From Trichocoleus sp. FACHB-46 (GTDB lineage Bacteria; Cyanobacteriota; Cyanobacteriia; FACHB-46): a DNA stretch of 64,000 nt. A program made the translations under genes and the position numbers. Position 1 is the stretch's first letter, and every line of letters starts with the position of its first letter. Positions 59,543 through 64,000 of the stretch are shown piece by piece. Location: contig NZ_JACJOD010000028.1 in NCBI RefSeq assembly GCF_014695385.1, forward strand, positions 62,001 to 126,000. Reading direction: 5' to 3'. A model generated the notes under the pieces. That model saw nothing but the letters and a program-made list of their open reading frames with translations. It was not told the DNA's origin and did no database searches.

Positions 59543-59770
59543 ATGTTAGTCACTGCATGTCTACTACCCTCTGCCCTCTCTGACCTATTTGCTCAGTCCC
59601 AAGACTCTGGCAAAATCACCCTCGCCGATCGCCACGGAATCAGAATTGCTCTGCTTCAGACAGCTCTCGATGAAGAAGAATTAGGCTCTATCGATCGCCT
59701 GCTCCATGCCATTCGCCGAGGCCGAGTTGAGGTAGTCGATGAACTGTCTGTCATCCTCTCAAATAACTAG
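59543..59770 (+). CDS. Small conserved cyanobacterial protein
   Basis: A 75-residue protein. FAQSQDSGKITLADRHGIRI, then ALLQTALDEEELGSIDRLLH and AIRRGRVEVVDELSVIL resemble a family of short cyanobacterial proteins of unknown function that I recall by this pattern. Predicted helical. The frame opens at GTG 59504, but ATG 59543 is more likely; no Shine-Dalgarno is visible before either. Directly upstream is the ATCAC box array. Confidence 0.65.
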   Translation: MLVTACLLPSALSDLFAQSQDSGKITLADRHGIRIALLQTALDEEELGSIDRLLHAIRRGRVEVVDELSVILSNN

Positions 59771-59977
59771 TGCATTACTCGTTCTATCGATCGCGCTTTT
59801 ATTTCTTTAAGCTTAAAATTCTAAAGTTACAGCCGTAGATCAGCATTATTTTTAACGCCACAAAGTAAGTTCATTAATCAGACCTTCTATTCTCTGTTGT
59901 GCAAGGGCAAAACTCATTCAACCTGTAGAATTAAAAGCGATTGCTTTCTAGCAAGTTGGTTGAGTCGAGACAAGCCT

Positions 59978-60940
59978 GTGACAGAAACTCCTTTATTGCT
60001 GGCCCTAGATTTTGGCGGCACGAAACACGCAGCAGCACTGATTGGTCAGGGTGAGACGCAATGGCGAGATTCCCGCCGTAAGCTTTCTCCTGCCGAACCC
60101 ACTGCCCAGACCGATTGGGAGATCATGCGATCGCTAGCTCACGAACTGCTGCAAGGTGCCAAGCCAAATGCGATCGGAGTTAGCTTTGGTGGGCCAGTCG
60201 ATGCCAAAACCGGAACAGTGCGGCTCTCTCACCATGTCCCTGGTTGGGAAAATGTGCCCCTACAGCAGTGGCTAGAAACAGAATTTGGTGCTCCTGCTAG
60301 GGTGGATAACGATGCTAACGTTGCCGCCTTAGGCGAGCATCGCTTTGGAGCTGGCCAAGGCTGCGAGAGTTTGTTATATATCACCATCAGTACAGGCGTG
60401 GGCGGCGGCTGGATTCTCAACGGCCAACCGTGGTCAGGAGCCGAAGGGATGGCGGGAGAAATTGGTCATATCGTCGTTGATCCCGATGGGCCAATTTGTC
60501 TATGCGGCAAACGCGGCTGTGTCGAACGCTTAGCCTCTGGCCCTTATATCGCTCAAGCAGCACGAGAGCAGCTAGCAGCCCAACCCCACCGAGGCCAAAT
60601 TCTGCGATCGCTGGTCAACCAAAACTTAGACGCGATTACCGCCCAAGTAGTGAGTGAAGCCACAGCTCAAGGCGATGACTTAGCTTGGGAAGTTTTGGAA
60701 GTAGCAGCTTGGGGGCTCGGCATAGGAATTGGCAATGTAGCTAACTTGATGAATCCGCAACGCTTTATTTTAGGTGGGGGGGTAACTAAATCAGGAGCAC
60801 AGTGGTGGGAGACAGTGCGGCAAACGGCTCAGACTACCGCGCTACCAGAAGTTCATTTTGAAATTGTGCCTGCGGCCTTAGGTGATGAGGCTCCTTTGTG
60901 GGGAGCTGGGGCTCTGGCTAGCGATCGCCTCCAAGCATAA
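59978..60940 (+). CDS. ROK-family sugar kinase
   Basis: A 320-residue ROK protein: LLLALDFGGTKHAAALIG (phosphate loop), AIGVSFGGPVDAKTGTVRLS, ARVDNDANVAALGEHRFGAG, ITISTGVGGGWILNGQPWSG, GEIGHIVVDPDGPICLCGKR with the zinc residues H and CxCGxxGC, and RFILGGGVTKSG. There is no N-terminal DNA-binding domain, so it is a kinase (glucose, N-acetylglucosamine or the like) rather than a repressor. The frame begins at 59897, but GTG 59978 (VTETPLLLAL) gives the family length. Confidence 0.88.
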   Translation: MTETPLLLALDFGGTKHAAALIGQGETQWRDSRRKLSPAEPTAQTDWEIMRSLAHELLQGAKPNAIGVSFGGPVDAKTGTVRLSHHVPGWENVPLQQWLETEFGAPARVDNDANVAALGEHRFGAGQGCESLLYITISTGVGGGWILNGQPWSGAEGMAGEIGHIVVDPDGPICLCGKRGCVERLASGPYIAQAAREQLAAQPHRGQILRSLVNQNLDAITAQVVSEATAQGDDLAWEVLEVAAWGLGIGIGNVANLMNPQRFILGGGVTKSGAQWWETVRQTAQTTALPEVHFEIVPAALGDEAPLWGAGALASDRLQA

Positions 60941-61003
60941 TCTTTTAAGCTATTACCACTATGGTTTGTGATGCCCCTCTCACAGCTCCCTTAGGATCGC
61001 TCT

Positions 61004-61741
61004 ATGACACTTGATTTTTGGGCTAAAACCAGCGGCACCTGGATTAATATCGGCACGGTCTTGGCTGGTACTGCACTAGGCTTGGGGCTGCAAGGTCGCT
61101 TGTCAATGCGAATGCAGCGCATCATTACTCAAGGCTTAGGGCTGATCACCTTGTTCGTGGGGATTCAGATGGCGGGCAGCTTAACCAAAACTCAAGCAGG
61201 CCGAATTGATGGCGTAGTTTTAGCATTATTGGCGATCGCCTTGGGCGGGCTGTTAGGCGAGTGGTGGCAACTAGAAGAACGCTTGACCGCAGTGGGGGAC
61301 TGGCTAAAGCAACGCTTTAAGAGAGGGGGTGGCTTTACCGATGGTTTTGTCGCCGCGAGCCTCTTGTTTTGTGTTGGACCCATGACGTTAATCGGTAGCC
61401 TCAACAATGGCTTAACTGGAGACAACACCCTGCTAACCTTGAAAGCCACAATGGATGGCTTAGCCGCGATCGCCTTCACTAGCAGTTTTGGTATTGGTGT
61501 GGGCTTCTCTACCTTGATTATTTTGGTCTATCAAGGGGGTCTATCACTAGCAGCAGGGCTACTAGCTCAGTCCCTCCCCGATCCCGCCACCGATCCCTGT
61601 GTGCTGTTGGTGACAGGCGTGGGAGGGCTGATGATCTTGGGCATCTCCTTAAACTTGTTAGAGATCGCCCAAGTTCGCGTCGCTTCATTCTTACCAGCCT
61701 TGGCTTTAGCACCCTTGATCTATTTCATTTTGGCTCGCTAG
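61004..61741 (+). CDS. DUF554 membrane protein
   Basis: A 245-residue membrane protein with about seven hydrophobic segments: WINIGTVLAGTALGLGLQGR, ITQGLGLITLFVGIQMAGSL, LLFCVGPMTLIGSLNNGLTG, FTSSFGIGVGFSTLIILVYQ, GVGGLMILGISLNLLEIAQV. The pattern CVGPMTLIGSLNNGL...K is that of DUF554 (YdfK), a putative transporter of unknown substrate. It follows the ROK gene by about 60 bases, in the same direction. Confidence 0.88.
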   Translation: MTLDFWAKTSGTWINIGTVLAGTALGLGLQGRLSMRMQRIITQGLGLITLFVGIQMAGSLTKTQAGRIDGVVLALLAIALGGLLGEWWQLEERLTAVGDWLKQRFKRGGGFTDGFVAASLLFCVGPMTLIGSLNNGLTGDNTLLTLKATMDGLAAIAFTSSFGIGVGFSTLIILVYQGGLSLAAGLLAQSLPDPATDPCVLLVTGVGGLMILGISLNLLEIAQVRVASFLPALALAPLIYFILAR

Positions 61742-61744
61742 CCA

Positions 61745-62860
61745 CTACAGTTTTTCCCAAGCTTGAATTAGGGCTTGCAGAGCTTGAGGTAAACCTTCCT
61801 TGTCAATGTCGATATATTCAAAGGTGCTACCCATTGCTTGCACAGTTGAGGTGGGGTAATCGGCAAAAGCAGCACTGGTGAAGAATCTCAAACCATTCAT
61901 GTTAGGGACTCTTTGCTGCTCTAGCACCTGTTGAAACTGACTCAGTTGTTGTTGAGACAAACGCTTGATCACCTTGGGTCCAGAGGTCGGAGAATTAGGA
62001 CCTCGAGTTTGGCTGTAGAGCGTCCCGTCGGCGGTGAGGTAAGTATCAGTTACGCTTCCAGTCAAACCACCGGAAACGCTGAGGCGAAACACTACATTGT
62101 CACCAATCGGCGTAGGCGGTTCGTTTCCTTCAGGGATGAAAGAAGTGAAGACTTCACCTCGACTGCCGCTGGCTGTAGCATTTTGGGCAATGCGGGAAGC
62201 ATCTTCGCTTACATGGTAGACCCACTGTTGGCGATCGCCCGCTACAATCACCTTCCAACCAGAAATCGCAATTCTCGTGCAAGCTCGTCCGGGTTCGTAA
62301 ATCCCCATGCAGCCGTCAAAGGTGGCAGCTTTAGATTCTAAAACGCGCAAGCTAGAAGCAGGAACGCGAGTTTGTTTTGCAATGGTCTCAAACAGGCGAT
62401 CGACCACTTGAGGCGGCAAAGCAGAGGGATCTTGAGTTTCTATCCTGATCACTTGAGCTTTCAGGTCAGTGCGGTAGACCCAATTCTCTTTACCATTGGT
62501 CATTTCAACTCGCCAACCTTCTACCGTTGCCATCGCGCAGCGCTCATTGGGTTGGGCCAGCCCTAAGCAGCTATCTCCCCAAGTTTCTCGGCTAAAGCTG
62601 ACTACTTTTAAGTCGCGCGATCGCAACTCAAAGCGTTGAACTAAATCTTGTTTAACTCGCCGCACCACCATCTGGGGCAAACGAGTTTTAGCTTTAGCAG
62701 CTTGGGCTTGCTTAAGTTGGGCAATCAGGGGTTGGGAAGGGTGGGACAGCGTCACTGCTGCTGGTGCAGAAACAGCACCAAACATGACGGCACCCAACAG
62801 AGCTAACGACAAAAGCTTTTGAGGTTGCTTGGTTGCTGAAGAATTTGAAGTGAAACGCAT
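61745..62860 (-). CDS. Secreted protein with an internal domain duplication
   Basis: A 371-residue protein with a signal peptide (LLSLALLGAVMFGAVSAPAA). Two copies of a 70-residue domain follow: RETWGDSCLGLAQPNERCAM, then EGWRVEMTNGKENWVYRTD; and AATFDGCMGIYEPGRACTRI, then SGWKVIVAGDRQQWVYHVSE. Both keep a Cys pair (GDSCLG...ERC; FDGCMG...RAC), probably a disulphide. The C-terminal third (VSGGLTGSVTDTYLTADGTL) is a separate beta domain. Function unknown. ATG 62860 is preferred to the ORF start at 62890. Confidence 0.75.
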   Translation of the reverse strand: MRFTSNSSATKQPQKLLSLALLGAVMFGAVSAPAAVTLSHPSQPLIAQLKQAQAAKAKTRLPQMVVRRVKQDLVQRFELRSRDLKVVSFSRETWGDSCLGLAQPNERCAMATVEGWRVEMTNGKENWVYRTDLKAQVIRIETQDPSALPPQVVDRLFETIAKQTRVPASSLRVLESKAATFDGCMGIYEPGRACTRIAISGWKVIVAGDRQQWVYHVSEDASRIAQNATASGSRGEVFTSFIPEGNEPPTPIGDNVVFRLSVSGGLTGSVTDTYLTADGTLYSQTRGPNSPTSGPKVIKRLSQQQLSQFQQVLEQQRVPNMNGLRFFTSAAFADYPTSTVQAMGSTFEYIDIDKEGLPQALQALIQAWEKL

Positions 62861-62966
62861 CATTGGAAGCACCAGAAGTAAGAGAGTCATTCATTACTCT
62901 CCTAAACTAGCCTTCTGCAACCCACCCCTGAGTCCGGTTACAAAATTGGTTACAGAATTGACCAAT

Positions 62967-64000
62967 CTAGGCGACTGGAACTCCTCCGGTTTGCCGACTC
63001 ACCGCTTCTGCCAGATTTTCTAGCATTTCCGCAGTCGTGCCAAGGTCCACACAGGGATCGGTAATGCTCTGACCGTAGGTGAGTTGAGACAAATCGTCGG
63101 GAATGGGTTGACTGCCCGCCACCAAATGACTCTCAATCATAATCCCCATAATGTGAGGAGAGCCAGCTTTCACCTGAGCCGCAATGTCCTGCGAGACTAG
63201 GGGTTGGCGGGTGTAGTCTTTGTCAGAGTTGCCGTGACTACAATCAATCATGATGCGCTGGTTGAGCTTGTATTTGCTCAGTTCCTTGGCTGATTTCTCG
63301 ATGTAAGCAGCGTCATAGTTGGGTCCTTGCTTACCACCGCGTAGCACTAAGTGACCATCTGGATTGCCTGTTGTAGTGACAATACTCGCTAGCCCTTGGG
63401 AACTGATCCCTAAAAAATGATGAGGAGAATTGGCTGCGAGCATTGCATTTACGGCAGCACCCAGGTTGCCATCGGTACCATTCTTATAGCCGACAGGCAT
63501 AGAGAGCCCAGAAGCCATTTCTCGGTGAGTTTGGCTTTCGGTCGTACGTGCTCCGATCGCGGTCCAAGAAATGAGATCGGCTAAATACTGCGGAGTAATG
63601 GGATCGAGCAGTTCTGTGGCAGCGGGCAACCCTAATTTAGCCAACTCTAAGAGCAACTTCCGCGCCTGCCGCAATCCCGTATTGATGTCGTAGCTGCCGT
63701 CTAAATGGGGATCATTGATCAAGCCCTTCCAACCAATCGTGGTGCGGGGCTTCTCGAAATAAACACGCATGACGATCTCAAGCTGGTCTTGTAGTGCTGT
63801 CCGCAGCTTGAGCAACTTTTGGCCATACTCGTAGGCAGCATCCACATCATGAATTGAGCAGGGACCCACAATGACGAGTAGGCGTTGATCCTCTCCTTGT
63901 AGAATATTGCGGATGCGATCGCGGGTTTCTGCCACCAAAGTAGACACTTCTTCGGTGATCGGCAATTCGCTATGAATAAAGGCTGGACTTAATAGGGGAC
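62967..64000 (-). CDS. 3-deoxy-7-phosphoheptulonate (DAHP) synthase, type I, N-terminus cut off
   Basis: The first enzyme of the shikimate pathway: condenses phosphoenolpyruvate with erythrose 4-phosphate. Seen are LLVIVGPCSIHDVDAAYEYG, VYFEKPRTTIGWKGLINDPH, ELLDPITPQYLADLISWTAI, GARTTESQTHREMASGLSMP, QRIMIDCSHGNSDKDYTRQP and GIMIESHLVAGSQPIPDD, as in AroF/AroG/AroH. The frame has no stop up to the right edge (...LLSPAFIHSELPITEEVS), so a few dozen N-terminal residues are outside the window. Confidence 0.93.
   Translation of the reverse strand, partial: PLLSPAFIHSELPITEEVSTLVAETRDRIRNILQGEDQRLLVIVGPCSIHDVDAAYEYGQKLLKLRTALQDQLEIVMRVYFEKPRTTIGWKGLINDPHLDGSYDINTGLRQARKLLLELAKLGLPAATELLDPITPQYLADLISWTAIGARTTESQTHREMASGLSMPVGYKNGTDGNLGAAVNAMLAANSPHHFLGISSQGLASIVTTTGNPDGHLVLRGGKQGPNYDAAYIEKSAKELSKYKLNQRIMIDCSHGNSDKDYTRQPLVSQDIAAQVKAGSPHIMGIMIESHLVAGSQPIPDDLSQLTYGQSITDPCVDLGTTAEMLENLAEAVSRQTGGVPVA

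Noticed and set aside
1-64000. tRNA, rRNA, CRISPR array or insertion sequence
   Set aside because: No T-loop-like GGTTCRAATCC with a matching cloverleaf, no regularly spaced direct repeats with unique spacers and no transposase frame were found by eye; a tRNAscan or IS search would settle it.

Overview
The window is chromosomal DNA from a cyanobacterium. The evidence is the dense scatter of the HIP1 octamer GCGATCGC and gene content typical of the phylum: the carboxysome shell pair ccmK3/ccmK4, a Ycf45/R3H ATPase, HemJ, a phytol kinase, DUF2949, a PEP-CTERM protein, a three-SLH surface protein and a vWA-MoxR-type HTH STAND ATPase. The species cannot be named from this. No tRNA, rRNA, CRISPR array or intact insertion sequence was recognised.

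Layout. 1-9.9 kb: a cut-off helix-turn-helix-like protein, an ABC exporter, ccmK3-ccmK4, an ABC-F ATPase, a divergent NIF3 protein, an alpha/beta hydrolase and several small conserved unknowns. 10.5-15.2 kb: a four-gene arsenosugar cluster (fused glycosyltransferase, ArsM, PiT transporter, ArsS). 15.3-26.7 kb: envelope and housekeeping genes (SpoIID-like, HemJ, NIF3, LCP ligase, Ycf45/R3H ATPase, TreS-maltokinase, coiled-coil protein). 26.9-35.4 kb: SLH glycosidase-like protein, PEP-CTERM protein, di-haem peroxidase, TMEM14-like protein, DUF815 ATPase and beta-barrel protein. 35.5-37.0 kb: a two-gene island without HIP1 sites that encodes a J-domain protein and an HNH nuclease with a duplicated N-terminal domain. 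37.3-46.8 kb: Uma2 nuclease, class II amidotransferase, a tandemly duplicated structured non-coding element in front of a phytol kinase, a 2OG oxygenase, a second glycosidase-like protein, an aldo/keto reductase, stress proteins (BON, DUF2382), a membrane C39-like protein and a small kinase.

47.1-53.8 kb is the most interesting part. A guanidine-I (ykkC) riboswitch with its own intrinsic terminator precedes a seven-gene operon: ABC ATPase, lipoprotein binding protein, metallo-beta-lactamase-fold hydrolase, creatininase-family amidohydrolase, GlnT-like glutamine synthetase, ABC permease and isochorismatase-fold cysteine hydrolase. None of the established guanidine enzymes (guanidine carboxylase, carboxyguanidine deiminase, allophanate hydrolase, ureohydrolase-type guanidine hydrolase) is in it. 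It may therefore encode an undescribed route for taking up and breaking down guanidine or a substituted guanidine, with a gamma-glutamylation step as one possibility.

53.8-64 kb: UppS, a ferritin-like di-iron protein, a STAND NTPase with TPR-like repeats, an aldo/keto reductase, a small protein preceded by a 22-nt-spaced array of ATCAC boxes, a ROK kinase, a DUF554 membrane protein, a secreted protein with an internal domain repeat, and a DAHP synthase that runs off the right edge.
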